This document shows, piece by piece, positions 33,784 through 44,540 of a stretch of DNA of 64,000 bases. Location: contig OX463838.1 of the NCBI GenBank assembly GCA_949825065.1, positions 4,566,251-4,630,250 of the forward strand, in the 5' to 3' direction. Below the pieces are notes generated by a model. It was not told the DNA's origin. It worked only from the letters and a program-made list of their open reading frames with translations, and made no database searches. The position numbers and the translations under genes are program-made. Origin of the DNA: Odontocerum albicorne (taxonomy: Eukaryota > Arthropoda > Insecta > Trichoptera > Odontoceridae). Position 1 is the first letter of the stretch. Every line of letters starts with the position of its first letter.

Positions 33784-34512
33784 TTTAGAAGAAAACTAAA
33801 ACATTCAATGACAGAAAAGTCAGAGAGTTTCCCAAAACGTTTTTATCCTTTTTGTTGACTTTCAAGAGGGTTACTTATTAATAAAATGAAATGTTAAATA
33901 ATAAAACATTAAATATACGTAACTTCTATTATGGAGTGTTTGTTTTTGTAGATGTTTGAGGGTTGAATAAGTTTTTGAATCTTAATTGAAATGTTACTCA
34001 AATATAAAAAAATGCTGAGAATTCGCTTTTTTCTCATAATTATTTTTTCTCTTTTATTTGATTTAATAAAAAAGAGGAGAGTTCTTGCCAGTTATTTTTC
34101 ATTTTGATTCAATTATAGTGTTGAATAATTTTATGCCTAGAATTAATCAGTTTCTGAATTGTTTTTAGTCAATGTTTTTTTTTATTGACATATTTTAAAC
34201 TATTCATTCTAGGATAAATAATATTTACCATAAAGTGTCCTTGAGGAGGGTTTATCACTTAAATACTTAATACAAACCATCAGTGTGTATAGTGTATACA
34301 AAGATGGTAGGAAATATTGTAACATTTCAAGTAATTAAAAATAATTGAAGGATAATTTATACAGTGTCGTTTAGAGAAATATTTTCTTAAGTGCTATTTT
34401 TTTTACTTTATCTAGCTAAGCTCTTATCTAACCTAATTATTTTCTCAATGTGCACTTTATATTGTTGAAAAAACGATATTAAAGCAGTGAAAAAAGAAAA
34501 TGTAGGTGTTTT
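33784..34512. other. AT-rich spacer, no feature seen
   Basis: Nothing recognised. Confidence 0.5.
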
Positions 34513-34516
34513 ACTT

Positions 34517-34838
34517 ACTATGGATGGAATACAAGTAGCCTGAACGAGTGGACTTGTTCTTGCTTACTAATTGGTTGTAAGAGTTGTTATCTAGTTATAA
34601 GTAGTGTGTAGGTGTTAATTATTTCTTAGAAAACATACATAAAGATTATAAAAACATAAAAATAAAATGACATGTAGGAAAATAAGATTAATAAGTTAGT
34701 TCATACATTATAATATTGTGTATAAATAAGATTAGTTAAGTAATAAATGTGTATATATGTACGAGTATAATAGCCTTGGCAAATATTTGTAGTACCATAC
34801 TCGTATATTACTTTGTTTGATAAAATAAATAAAAAAAC
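34517..34838 (+). mobile_element. Jockey-type LINE 3' UTR, 5'-truncated copy
   Basis: Starts at atggatggaatacaagtagc, matching the last codons of the 22223-22983 element, and follows its 3' UTR to an A-rich end. No RT domain remains. Confidence 0.78.
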
Positions 34839-35079
34839 TTGCTTTTGATTTCATTACACTTTTTTATACTAGATCAAGAGAGTTACAAGAAATGAGTTTT
34901 TTTTTTGTCAAAGGATGTTAGATTTTAAACGATTTTCTTGGAAATTTTTGATTTTCGTAATCTAATTACTTTTTATAGAATTGTTGAGAATACAATCAAA
35001 TACCACCTCCGTGACTTAATAGGTAAATAATAATAAAAAGGACAGTACATATAGCGTTATTTAAAGAGCAGACTTTCAT

Positions 35080-35295
35080 GATGGGTGCTCTAGCTCGGGA
35101 TTCAAACCTGAAGGGAGATTTGACATCTGTCTATCAACCAGGGGGCTGCGAGCTCGAATCCCGTTGGCACCCATTTGTTTAAAAACACTCAGTTTCATTT
35201 TCTATTTTGGCTCTTTACCATATTTTTGGTTCATTGAATGAGATTACCACATAGCAATAACAAATTGTATACAAAAGATATGTGATACAATAACA
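35080..35295 (+). mobile_element. SINE with two inverted tRNA-like halves and LINE-like tail
   Basis: gggtgctctagctcgggatt at 35083 is roughly the inverse of agctcgaatcccgttggcac at 35151, so two tRNA 3' halves face each other about 50 bp apart. The gggtgc/gcaccc ends could pair as an acceptor-like stem. After it, gagattaccacatagcaata resembles the LINE family B tail. It is not a normal tRNA gene: anticodon and D arms cannot be placed. Confidence 0.5.
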
Positions 35296-35394
35296 ATGGT
35301 TACTTCATTGATATAAAGATACGTTTCATCAGTTTTTAACATACGCGTTATCTTAACTACTTCTTCTTCTCAGTGTCATGTCAGGTCCTCCTAA

Positions 35395-36150
35395 CGTTGA
35401 ATATCACCTGAGATTATGACAGAAATCTTTGTTCCTGGCAGCCCGCAAAAGATTTCTAATGCCCCTTATGCCAGTCCTATCACATTTATTGCGGAGCCAG
35501 GAGATTTGCTTCCTGCCAACACCTCTTCGACCTTCTATTTTGCCTTGGATGATCAGGTGCAGTAAATTGTACTTTGCTCCTCTAAGTACATGACCCAAGT
35601 AGGACACCTTTCGAATTTTAATATTGGTCAGCAACTTTCTATCAACTTTGGCTCTTTGAAGAACCCTTCTGTTGCTGACCATATCCGTCCAGGTTATCCG
35701 TAGCATTCTCCGGTGTATCCACATTTCGAATGCTTCCAGTCGTTTCATAGTATTAACTTTGAGGGTCCATGATTCCACTCCATGCAATAACACTGACCAA
35801 ACGTAGCATTTGACTAACCGTTGTTGAAGTTTCAAATTTAGATTATCATCGCAGAATACGCTTCTAATTTTATTAAAAGCCGCACGAGATGATTCAATTC
35901 TGCACTTGACTTCAGTTTCTGGGTCGAGGTCTTCCACTAGGATACTTCCGAGGTATTTTTTTTTCACTCTCTATATCAGCACAGTTCAATATAAGACGTG
36001 TTCCTGCGTGATCCTGCCGACCAAACACCATGAACGTAGTTTTACTCACGTTCATGTTCAGCCCCAGCTTCACACCGGCTTCATTAATTCTATATATAAG
36101 CGTTTGAAGATCGTCAATACTGTCAATCTTAAATACACAAGAGTTAATTG
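35395..36150 (-). mobile_element. RTE-type LINE, C-terminal half
   Basis: The 187-codon minus-strand frame at 35404-35967 contains KKYLGSILVEDLD, KCYVWSVLLHGVESWTLKV, FEMWIHRRMLRITWTD and VSYLGHVLRG, in the order expected after the RT catalytic core of RTE-type elements. One frame change upstream (about 35960-36150) gives MNVSKTTFMVFGRQD, the segment just before. The YADD motif and endonuclease are missing. The 38640-38935 piece is a second copy. Confidence 0.85.
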
Positions 36151-36469
36151 AAATTCAAGTACGAAAAGTTGTATATTTTTTAATTTTTTAAAAACAATAC
36201 AAATATTTTATATTACTTTTGATGTCGATCCATTCAGTGTTGTATATGTAATAGTGGAAACGGATGGTCAGTGGACGCAAATTATTAGAAGTGAATGTAA
36301 ACGTTCACTAAAGTAATCATTGAATGTGTTTTTCAGCCTTATATATTCAAATTCACTCTTTAAAGTGTACTTTCACTACTCGTCATAAGTGAAATCTCTA
36401 GAATATGAACACCTATGCGCAGAAGCATTTATAAATCCAGGCTTGCTGCATTCAGATTTATTTTAAATT

Positions 36470-37397
36470 CATTTTACGCGTGATTTAATGACATTTTATG
36501 AATGCTGAAATGGCATAACTATCTGAATTGCTGCTATAAAACAGGCAAGTAAAATATTTTTTATCGTTTAATTCTTAATTAAATTCATTATAAGCGTGTT
36601 TTAATGTCATTTTATGAATATTGAAATGTCATAACTATCTGAATTGCTGCTATAAAATAGGCAAGTTAAATATTTTTAATCGTTTAATTCTTAATTAAAT
36701 TCATTTTACGCGTGATTTAATGACATTTTATGAATATTGAAATGTCATAACTATCTGAATTGCTGCTATAAAATAGGCAAGTAAAATATTTTTTATTGTT
36801 TAATTCTTAATTAAATTCATTTTACGCGTGATTTAATGACATTTTATGAATGTTGAAATGTCATAACTAACTGAATTGCTGCTATAAAACAGGCAAGTTA
36901 AATATTTTTTATCGTTTAATTCTTAATGAAATTCATTTTAAGCGTGTTTTAATGTCATTTTATGAATATTGAAATGTCATAACTATCTGAATTGCTGCTA
37001 TAAAATAGGCTAGTCAAATATTTTTAATCGTTTAATTCTTAATTAAATTCATTTTACGCGTGATTTAATGACATTTTATGAATGTTGAAATGTCATAACT
37101 ACCTGAATAGCTGCTATAAAATAGGCAAGTAAAATATTTTTTATTGTTTAATTCTTAATTAAATTCATTTTACGCGTGATTTAATGACATTTTATGAATA
37201 TTGAAATGTCATAACTATCTGAATTGCTGCCATAAAATAGGCAAGTTAAATATTTTTTATCGTTTAATTCTTTATTTAATTCATTTGACGCGTGATTTAA
37301 TGAAATTTTATGAATGTTGAAATGTCATAACTATCTGAATTGCTGCTATAAAATAGGCAAGTAAAATATTTTTTATCGTTTAATTTTTTATTAAATT
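36470..37397. repeat. 116-bp tandem repeat, eight copies
   Basis: Units begin cattttacgcgtgatttaat at 36470, 36586, 36702, 36818, 36934, 37050, 37166 and 37282, exactly 116 bp apart. Variants cattttacgcgtgattt and cattataagcgtgtttt-like units alternate irregularly. Non-coding. Confidence 0.95.
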
Positions 37398-37435
37398 TTT
37401 ACCAATCTCAGTTAGTCAAGGTTATCAAACACTAA

Positions 37436-37637
37436 GGTCTCGGCCACACAGGTAAGAGACTCGGTTTGTGCTTAGAGCTACGCTACTAGGTTACTACAAT
37501 AGTCACGTAGCGTGGCGCGAAGCGTGCAGTGTGGCCATTGCGATAGTACGGGGTGCGTTGGTTCGCTAGGATATGTTACCTAGCTCGCAGCGTACCTCTA
37601 AGCACCAAGCGAGGCTCTTGCCTGTGCGGCCGACGCC
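37436..37637. mobile_element. PIF/Harbinger-like MITE, GC-rich (202 bp)
   Basis: The ends ggtctcggccacacaggtaa and, inverted, ggcgtcggccgcacaggcaa are inverted repeats that extend as far as gtgcttagag. TAA flanks both sides (37433-37435, 37638-37640), a PIF/Harbinger-type 3-bp duplication. It stands out as an island of high GC. Non-coding. Confidence 0.72.
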
Positions 37638-37770
37638 TAAGGAGGGTATGCAATCACAAGTGAATATTAATTTATTATTTTTAAACGAACAATGCGTTTC
37701 ACATTCACTTATTATTATAGTGAACGTGTACATTCACTAGTGAGACGTAACATTTTACTGTTAAATCGAG

Positions 37771-38070
37771 TGAAGTATGTATATTTATAAATAGAATTTC
37801 ACATAAAGTAATTTCATTGTAATCTTTATAGCACTTTTATCAACTTTTAAATTTTTTGGTTAAACAATTATATTGGAGGAAATATCCAATAAATTGCCTG
37901 CAGTCGCTCCTCTCTTATAACTTTATGTATGGTATACTTCTTTTTCTTAAGCAAGCTTGAGATGAGTTTACATTATGAACGCAGCTTTATAAGAAGCTTT
38001 TTATTAAACTAATTATTCTAAATAATAAATTGAAAAAAAAAAAACACCAGTTAAAAGTTAGAATAATTAC
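37771..38070. other. Spacer, inferred intron
   Basis: AT-rich; it follows the donor of the exon at 38071-38160 on the minus strand. Confidence 0.4.
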
Positions 38071-38160
38071 CTTGGATATCTCTGGATGGGAGCATAATCC
38101 GTATTGAGATTCTCATCTGACGGCACTCTTCTCCTCACACAGACCGAGAGCAGTGAGGAT
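38071..38160 (-). CDS. Host gene exon (upstream of the two), unrecognised protein
   Basis: A 90-bp exon on the minus strand. The acceptor is a pyrimidine tract ending ACTTTTCTTACAG just above 38160; the donor is CCAAG|GTAATT at 38070. One leading base, 29 codons and two trailing bases, so phase 2 at both ends, like the exon at 8653-8787. The peptide is SSLLSVCVRRRVPSDENLNT, then DYAPIQRYP, with R formed across the junction. The basic RRR followed by an acidic, Ser-containing stretch suggests an intracellular regulatory segment (inference). The 90-bp, phase-symmetric design would allow the exon to be skipped without breaking the frame. No family recognised. Confidence 0.7.
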
Positions 38161-38635
38161 CTGTAAGAAAAGTTGTTATTGAATTGAGACGATGTGAATA
38201 AATCTTCAAAAAAGCTTTCACGTTTCGTGACAAACATATTTCCTGGTACATTTGATTTCGTGTAGAGAAAAATCAAATGGCAGGCACAAGTGGAAATGCC
38301 ACACGAGGCATTAAATATTGTGAGAGAAATGTATATGTCACAGGAAATGTTCTGGGTGAATGAGTATACTGTGAAAAAGCAAAATATATTTAAAAAAGCT
38401 GACAAAACTTAGGTTCAAGTAAAAGCATTTTATCATTTAACTTAAAATACTGTATAAACTTGATTGTTTTTATTTTTTGAATCTTCGAAAAAACTATAGT
38501 TTCACTTTGTAGTGCCATGTTTTATTGTTTTATGTAACAGGAAAAATAAGTAAATAAATAAAAACACTTATTTTATAAGTTTAAATATCATCAACAACCA
38601 AACCAATTTTCATAATACCCCTTTGCTTAATATGT
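38161..38635. other. Spacer, inferred intron
   Basis: Nothing recognised apart from the acceptor tract next to 38160. Confidence 0.4.
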
Positions 38636-38639
38636 TTCC

Positions 38640-38935
38640 TATTGAGATGATCCAGTGCAGTAATTTGTACTTTTCTCCTTTAAGTACATTACCAAATAGG
38701 ACACCTTTCGGATTATAATATTATTCAGCAACTCTCTATTAACTTTGGCTATTTAAAGAACCCTTGTATTGCTGACCATATCCGTCCAGGGTATTCGTAG
38801 CATTTTCCAGTGTATCCACATTTCGAATGCTTCCAATCGGTTCATACTACCAACTTTGAGGATCCATGATTCCACTCCGTGTAATAACACTGACAAAACG
38901 TTGCATTGGACTAATCGTTGTTATCAAATGCTATG
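38640..38935 (-). mobile_element. RTE-type LINE fragment (second copy of 35395 family)
   Basis: Aligns with about 35550-35830: atgatccagtgcag, gtacatta-c, ggacacctttcg, ctgaccatatccgtccagg and cacatttcgaatgcttcca are shared in order. Frameshifts and small deletions throughout. Confidence 0.78.
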
Positions 38936-39330
38936 CCAACTAAGCTACGGAACCAACCAACTAAAACGCCAACTAAGCTACGGAAATGTATTTATTCTGT
39001 AAAAAATCATATCGTTTGCAGGGAGAAAAAGTTGGTTTCTCAATCAATTTTTTTTTGTAGATTACATCGTTAGAATATCCTCTGTGATTAGGGATGATTA
39101 TTTACCGATCCCGTGAATGGAAGACGTTGCTTTGTTGCACCTGAGTAATAAATAATATATTTTTGACAGATTAATCCCAGATATCTTATGTCAAAGAGAT
39201 TTAACCTAAAATACGATCAGCAGGGTTAATCGACTAAAACCTTTTGTTAAGAAATTTGATATGTCGCTTTTTGGTAATGCATAATAGCACATTCAGAATT
39301 TGTAACTATCAGCACAAAAGCTACAGGAAA
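38936..39330. other. Spacer, no feature seen
   Basis: A short aactaagctacggaa duplication lies at 38938-38983. Nothing else recognised. Confidence 0.4.
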
Positions 39331-39334
39331 ATAC

Positions 39335-39465
39335 AAATTCAGATATAAAATAGTCTATTTACAAAATTCGTCTGAAAATAAGTCCACTACAAATCGAATC
39401 TGTGGCATTCATTTGTAAAGCGAGAATGCAAATCATTAGACCACTGTCGTTGATAAACAATTAGG
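39335..39465 (-). mobile_element. tRNA-derived SINE, family S2
   Basis: Minus strand: acagtggtctaatgatttgc (A-box region), cacagattcgatttgtag (B-box region), then tagactattttatatctgaa, the S2 tail. Confidence 0.6.
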
Positions 39466-39519
39466 TAGATAATGTATAATTTGATAGAATTTCATATAAT
39501 TATGTTCCGTACTACTCAG

Positions 39520-39690
39520 ATTTATTTATTTATTTATTATTTATTTATTTATTATTACACATGACAAGAAATATACATAATTTGCGAAAAAACAACAGGT
39601 AAATTAATTTGGACATACATTATTTTAATGGATCTGGGTTTGTCACCTTTCATTGGTCGTATCCCAAATAAACTAGGCTCTTGCCTGTAT
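39520..39690 (-). mobile_element. LINE family C 3' tail
   Basis: Inverse of 13966-14132: a tattatttatttattattac start, acatgacaagaaatatac, atggatctgggtttg, and an aagatacag end. Confidence 0.7.
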
Positions 39691-39704
39691 CTTACTGAGG
39701 ATAT

Positions 39705-40310
39705 AGATGCAAACTGACTGTCGATAACGTGCCCATCGAGCAAGTTATGCGATTCAGTTACCTAGGTGTAGAGATCTTCAGCAACAGTGACCTGTATAGT
39801 GAAGTACGAGCACAAACTAATAAAGCGGCAAATTTGGCTGGGTGCCTGCGGGACACTATATGGAGAAACAAGCACATACTAACCGAAAGTAAGGTCTGAA
39901 TACATAACACATGCGTTTGCCCCATCATGACATATGGGATAGAAGTGAGAGCCGATACCAACAGGACAAAAACTTCTAAGAGTGGCGGAAATGAAAATCC
40001 TACGCTCCATCGCAGGCAGAACTCTTAGAGATCAGATCAGAAATGAGACGATAAGGACTGTCTGTAGTGTTGAAGACATAGTGAGGTGGGGAAGACGCTG
40101 AAGGCGCTTCTGGAGGGATACTGTGGACCGCATGGAGGGTATAAGACTGGCAAGAATCGCTAAGACTGGCAAGAATCGCTAAGACTGAAAACTCTAGTAG
40201 CAGGAGATTACCAGGAAGGCCGCCGAAAAGGTGGAAGGACAGCTGGACGTCATCATCCCAGGACAGCCCACCGTTACACACAGGTCATACAACCTAAACC
40301 AAGAGGAAGA
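39705..40310 (+). mobile_element. RTE-type LINE C-terminal region
   Basis: Plus-strand frames read KLTVDNVPIEQVMRFSYLGV, then CPIMTYGIEVRADT, AEMKILRSIAGRTLRDQIRN and DIVRWGRR, the standard order (SYLG, P-x-x-TYG-E, M-x-x-LR-x-I-G-x-T-x-x-D) of RTE-like ORFs. Several stops and a 21-bp tandem duplication (ctggcaagaatcgctaaga, about 40148-40185) are present. Confidence 0.75.
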
Positions 40311-40314
40311 AAAA

Positions 40315-40840
40315 ATGTTCCGTATATATAGTTTAACATTCTAGAAAATTTAAAGTAAGGTTATTTTTGTTTTGGAGCAAAGTAAGGTTTGTATATAAAC
40401 TCAGAGGCATTTTTAATAACCGAAGGCGAAATAGATTATTCTGTTAGTGTTCAAACCTTATGAATAATTTAACAACTTTGAGTCCAGAAAATTCATCTAT
40501 ATGTATTATTGGTAATCTCGCAAGCAACCGGAAAGATGATTGAGGTCAATACATATATGTGATTTCTATTCTTGTAATAGATTTAAAAAATATAATATTT
40601 ATTTACATAGAGTATAAAACAAACTATTTACATAGAGTTTAAAACATTTTTTTGCAATATAACATTAAAACACTCGACTTTCTTTTCTTTCACCATATTT
40701 TGAGATTATCTATATTTGCATTTCGACACACTACATTAAATATTTCTTACACAATAAGGTCAAACATCTATAGTCCTTTTAGGAATATATTGAATTAAGT
40801 GTTTTTTTTGTTAAATTTCAATATATTTTTTAGTTTATTA
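40315..40840. other. AT-rich spacer, no feature seen
   Basis: Nothing recognised. Confidence 0.45.
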
Positions 40841-40842
40841 TA

Positions 40843-41767
40843 TTGGGTGTTAACATACGAGTAAGTTGTGTTCGTTTTTTTTCAATTCAATTTAAAAATG
40901 AGCACCAAAAGTAAAAGAAAATGGTAAATGTTATACGCCATTCGAAAGAAAATTTTCTGCTCTACGAGATATTGTGTTTGCTTTTACGTTACAAACATTA
41001 TTTTATTTTATTACAAGCCTTCAAGATGGAATGGCAAGTAGACGAAAGTGAGTATTTTCGACACCTCCTTCTGGATCGCTTAAACCATATTATTCATGAA
41101 GATTCCCATTGTAGTCACATGACTGTATACCGTCATCTTAAATTAATGGAAAAAGTCCAGAAGTTCGGCGCTTGGGTTCCACATGTTTTGAGTGAATACA
41201 ACAAAAATCAATGTTCGACAATTTCTGCTGCTTTGCTCGCGCGTCATCGAGCTACGCATGGCCACAAGCCAAGGTTCCTTTACCACATCATTACTGGTGA
41301 TGAAAAATGGTTTGAAAATGGTGATGAAAAATGTTTGAAGGGGATCTTCATGAATAATATGGTTTAAGCGGTCTTCATCGAAGTCCACTTGTCGTCCGGA
41401 ACGCTCCATGTCTTTCAAGTCAAAATTGCCGTCTTCGAAACGCAAAAACCATCGACGAACTGTCTTTTCATTCATATCATCTTCACCGTACACTTTGCAA
41501 ATATCGCGAGCAGCTTTGGCAGCTTTATTCCCTCGATTGAACGCGAACAGAAGGAGGTGACGAAAATACTCACTTTCGTCTACTTGCCATTCCATCTTGA
41601 AGGCTTGTAATAAAATAAAATAATATATGTAACGTAAAAGCAAACACAATATCTCGTAGAACAGAAAATTTTCTTTCGAATGACGTATAACCTTTACCAT
41701 TTTGTTTTACTTTTGGTGCTCATTTTTAAATTTGGAAAAAACGGACACAACTTATGTTAACACCTAA
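40843..41767. mobile_element. Mariner derivative with two inverted 5' halves
   Basis: TA duplications lie at 40841-40842 and 41768-41769. Reading inwards from either end gives the same mariner 5' end, the same 5' UTR and the same start of the transposase (MEWQVDESEYFRHLLL), arms of about 235 bp. The right half (minus strand) continues through FAFNRGNKAAKAARDICKVY to DRLNHIIHEDP. The left half has lost that helix-turn-helix stretch but reaches FLYHIITGDEKWF, the first catalytic region. The halves meet near 41331. The original 3' end and the other catalytic residues are missing. Confidence 0.85.
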
Positions 41768-41769
41768 TA

Positions 41770-42170
41770 AATAAGAAAAATATTGAGTTCGACAAATTGT
41801 AAGTAGAAATTTTCGATAACTGACGTGATAAATTTTATATTTCATAATTTATCGTATTCCACAAAGTTATGTTCAAATAAAAAAATATTTTAAAACAATA
41901 AATATTTCTGTGTAGTTCCACTAACAATTTCTTAATTACCGCGATACGGGTTTCTATGGCCTATCTTTTTTAAAAGTTAAGGCAGACTTTTTCTATTCAG
42001 TCGGCCTCGGGACTTTGCGCGGCTATTAAGTTTCTTTCAAAAAGAAGGGAAAAGTCAGTCAGAAATCAAAAGTCGTTTATCCGCTCAAACACGTTCTAAC
42101 TTGTTCAGCTGGAAACTCTTGGGCCTTATTGGTAGAATGTTATGTGTTTGACTTTTTCCTTTATTACTTA
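41770..42170. other. Spacer, no feature seen
   Basis: Nothing recognised. Confidence 0.45.
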
Positions 42171-42174
42171 TTAT

Positions 42175-42330
42175 ATCAAAATCTTCATTGCCTAGTGGGT
42201 ATGATGCTTGACTTTTTTATCTGAAATTTTTGATTCGATATTGAATGGTAGCCAGTCAAAATCGATCCAAATTAAGTAAAATAATTCTTTTGGTAACGAT
42301 ATCTACATTAAGACGTGTATGAGTGTTAAA
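42175..42330 (+). mobile_element. tRNA-derived SINE
   Basis: A-box-like tgcctagtgggtatga (42191), B-box-like tttgattcgatattg (42230), tail attcttttggtaacgata. Related to 29245-29365 by the tail. Confidence 0.5.
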
Positions 42331-42350
42331 ACTTCTTCAGCAACAAACAA

Positions 42351-42466
42351 ACAGCATTAAGTCTTGTTTGTGCTCCCCTGAAGATGAGGTGAATGCCTTG
42401 AAACCGGTAGGGTTATACCGTCATAAAAAAAGTGGAATAAACAATTTTTGATAAAAATAAATTACC
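42351..42466 (+). repeat. Penelope-like repeat with hammerhead-like core, copy 1
   Basis: Nearly identical to 55397-55510. CTGAAGA (42378-42384) is followed by a small stem (gaggt..gcctt), GAAA (42400-42403) and a stem cggta/taccg (42405-42420). CTGANGA, stem, GAAA, stem is the order of the hammerhead ribozyme core, which is known in Penelope-like retroelements. One extra base before the first stem departs from the consensus. Confidence 0.45.
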
Positions 42467-42720
42467 ATGTCTTTAAACCTCCACAACGTTAATGTTAATG
42501 CCTTAATTATAAACAACATATAAAACGTTTTCATTTGCGAGGTAAAATTGTTGAAACTTGCGATGATGAAACGCGAGTTTCGTGCCTACTGAACTGGTTT
42601 AAAAGCGTTAGATTTGTGCAAGATCGTTGCATTTTCATGTGTAGGGTAGAATCGTTAGCACGTATAATATTGAACCACGATTTTAGTGATAATTCAAGTA
42701 GTATTAAGCTCAAAAGCTCT
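42467..42720. other. Spacer, no feature seen
   Basis: Nothing recognised. Confidence 0.4.
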
Positions 42721-42724
42721 ATTA

Positions 42725-42838
42725 TAGTATGGGGTTAAAACAGACAATGTTGTGTTCTGGCCACACTTTTAAATATTTCCGAATCACTGAAATGGTTTTG
42801 TTAAATAGTGCCATACGAATGAATGAATAAAAAATGAA
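42725..42838 (+). repeat. SINE-like repeat, family S5
   Basis: caatgttgtgttctggccac, ttttaaatatttccgaatca, then gtgccatacgaatgaatgaa. See 28750-28965. Confidence 0.5.
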
Positions 42839-42920
42839 ATAAAATTGAAATATCTGAGTGGAACTTCAAGCCATCTAGCAAAAAACAATAGTTAACGTTA
42901 AAATGCATACCCGTTATTTT

Positions 42921-43095
42921 ACATAGCAATTATCCTCAGTGAGATACAGGCAAAAGCCTAGTTTACTGGGGATACGATAAATGAAAGGCAACAAACCCAG
43001 ATCCGTTAAAATTGTATGTCCAAATCAAATTATCTGTTGTTTTGCTCAAATTGTGTATATTTCTTGTCATGTGTAATAATAAATAAATAATAAAT
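42921..43095 (+). mobile_element. LINE family C 3' tail
   Basis: tcctcagtgagatacaggca to gtgtaataataaataaataa; near-identical in order to 13966-14132. 5'-truncated. Confidence 0.75.
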
Positions 43096-43251
43096 AATAA
43101 TAAGAATAATGTTAATAAAATTAAATTAAAATATTTTCCTTCTATCTGAAAAGATTATTAGACTAGTCACTTTCAACAATAGACCAATTCAATTCTTAAA
43201 ATATTTTATATTATCAAAACTACATAATTGTATTTTTGTATTGCATTTTTA
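43096..43251. other. AT-rich spacer, no feature seen
   Basis: Nothing recognised. Confidence 0.4.
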
Positions 43252-43253
43252 TA

Positions 43254-44538
43254 TTAGGTCCTTACATATGAAATTGGCGTTTTGTTTGGGAGGAACATAA
43301 AGTTGATTTTTTTTAATATAATATATTTATTTAATCAAAGTATGTACCATTGCTATCTATGCACTTTTGCCATCTCATAGGTAGTTCATCGATCCCTTTA
43401 CTAAAAAAACCATTCGGACGGGAATCAATAAAATCTTTGAAGTCGGTTTGGACTGCCCCATCGGAGTTGAATTTTTTCCCTTGCAAGAAGTTATCCAAAT
43501 TTCGAAAAAAATAGTAATCTGTTGGGGCAAGGTCCGGAGAGTACGGTGGATGTCTTAGACATTCCAATTGAAGCTCTTCTAATTTGGTAGCCGTCTGTTG
43601 TGCAGTGTGTGGTCTAGCGTTATCATGAAGCAGCAGTGGCCTAGAGCGATTAACCAGCCTCGGTTGTTTAGCAGCTAGCTTTTCCATCATGGTTTGCAGT
43701 TGCTGACAATAGACATCTGCCGTAATCGTCTGGCCAGATTTAAGAAAGCTGTAGTGAACGACACCAGCACTAGTCCACCAAACGCTCACAAGTAACTTTT
43801 TTGGAGTCAATTTTCGCTTGGGGCATGGTTTGGCTGGTTCGGCAGGGTTCAGCCATTGCGATGAGCGCTTCCGATTATCATACAGGATCCACTTTTCATC
43901 ACAGGTAATGATTCGATTCAAAATCCCTTCATTATTGTGCCGGTTGAGTAATACAACGCAGCAGTCAACGCGCGTTTGTTGATTTGCTTCACTCAATTCG
44001 TGAGGTACCCACCTTTCAAGCTTTTTCACCTTCCCAATTTGCTTCAAGTGGATTAAAACAGTTTTATCACTAACACCGCAGCCTGCAGCTAACTCCGACG
44101 TGGTTTGCGATGGATCCGCTTCCACAATAGCCTTCAATTCTTCATTATCAACTTTGGTCTCCGGCCGTCCACGGGGCTTATTCTGCAGGTCGAAATTTCT
44201 AGAACGAAAACGTTGGAATAAAAACGCACTGTGTTTTCTTTTGCGGCACCGTCGCCATACACATCATTAATCCTTCGAGCCGTTTCTGCAGCACTGGTGC
44301 CACGGTGGAACTCGTACTCGTAAATAACGCGATATTTCAAGTTTTCCATTTTGTAAACTGAGTGACGCAAAGAAAAAAAACAATTGAGGAAAAAACAAAT
44401 GAATTATAATTTTCGAAACACAAATACTTGAGTAAATAGCTGTATAAATTTTCATTTGGAATTCCTAACCAAAGAGAAGATATTTGAGATCAAAGTTGCC
44501 AGTACGGCAAAACGCCAATTTCATATGTAAGGACCTAA
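43254..44538 (-). mobile_element. Mariner element, 1285 bp, nearly intact
   Basis: The ends ttaggtccttacatatgaaa and its exact complement lie between TA duplications (43252-43253, 44539-44540). Terminal repeats match over about 31 bp. The transposase occupies most of it, on the minus strand. Confidence 0.95.
43331..44346 (-). pseudogene. Mariner transposase (DD34D), one visible frameshift
   Basis: Starts MENLKYRVIYEYEFHRGTSA with an N-terminal helix-turn-helix. The second DNA-binding helix region follows (TTSELAAGCGVSDKTVLIHL), then the linker WVPHEL. The catalytic triad is visible: IITCDEKWILYDN, LLHDNARPHTA and, 34 residues after its Asp, YSPDLAPTDYYFF. It ends with the usual MRWQKCIDSNGTYFD. 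One base is missing near 44216 (after ENTVRF), so the first about 45 codons are out of frame with the remaining 290 or so; otherwise no stops are seen. Length is normal for the family (about 340 residues). Confidence 0.93.
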
Positions 44539-44540
44539 TA

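Larger units (their letters stand above)
36285..37770. mobile_element. Possible element: 116-bp tandem array between inverted flanks
   Basis: agtgaatgtaaacgttcact at 36291 pairs in inverse orientation with agtgaacgtgtacattcact at 37718, and similarity extends about 50 bp. The array 36470-37397 and a Harbinger-like MITE lie between. Terminal repeats enclosing tandem repeats are known in several DNA-transposon families. No target duplication was identified, so the boundaries are tentative. Confidence 0.4.

Noticed and set aside
37440..37635. GC-rich island as a possible exon
   Set aside because: Explained by a Harbinger-like MITE with inverted ends and TAA duplications; no splice sites or frame.
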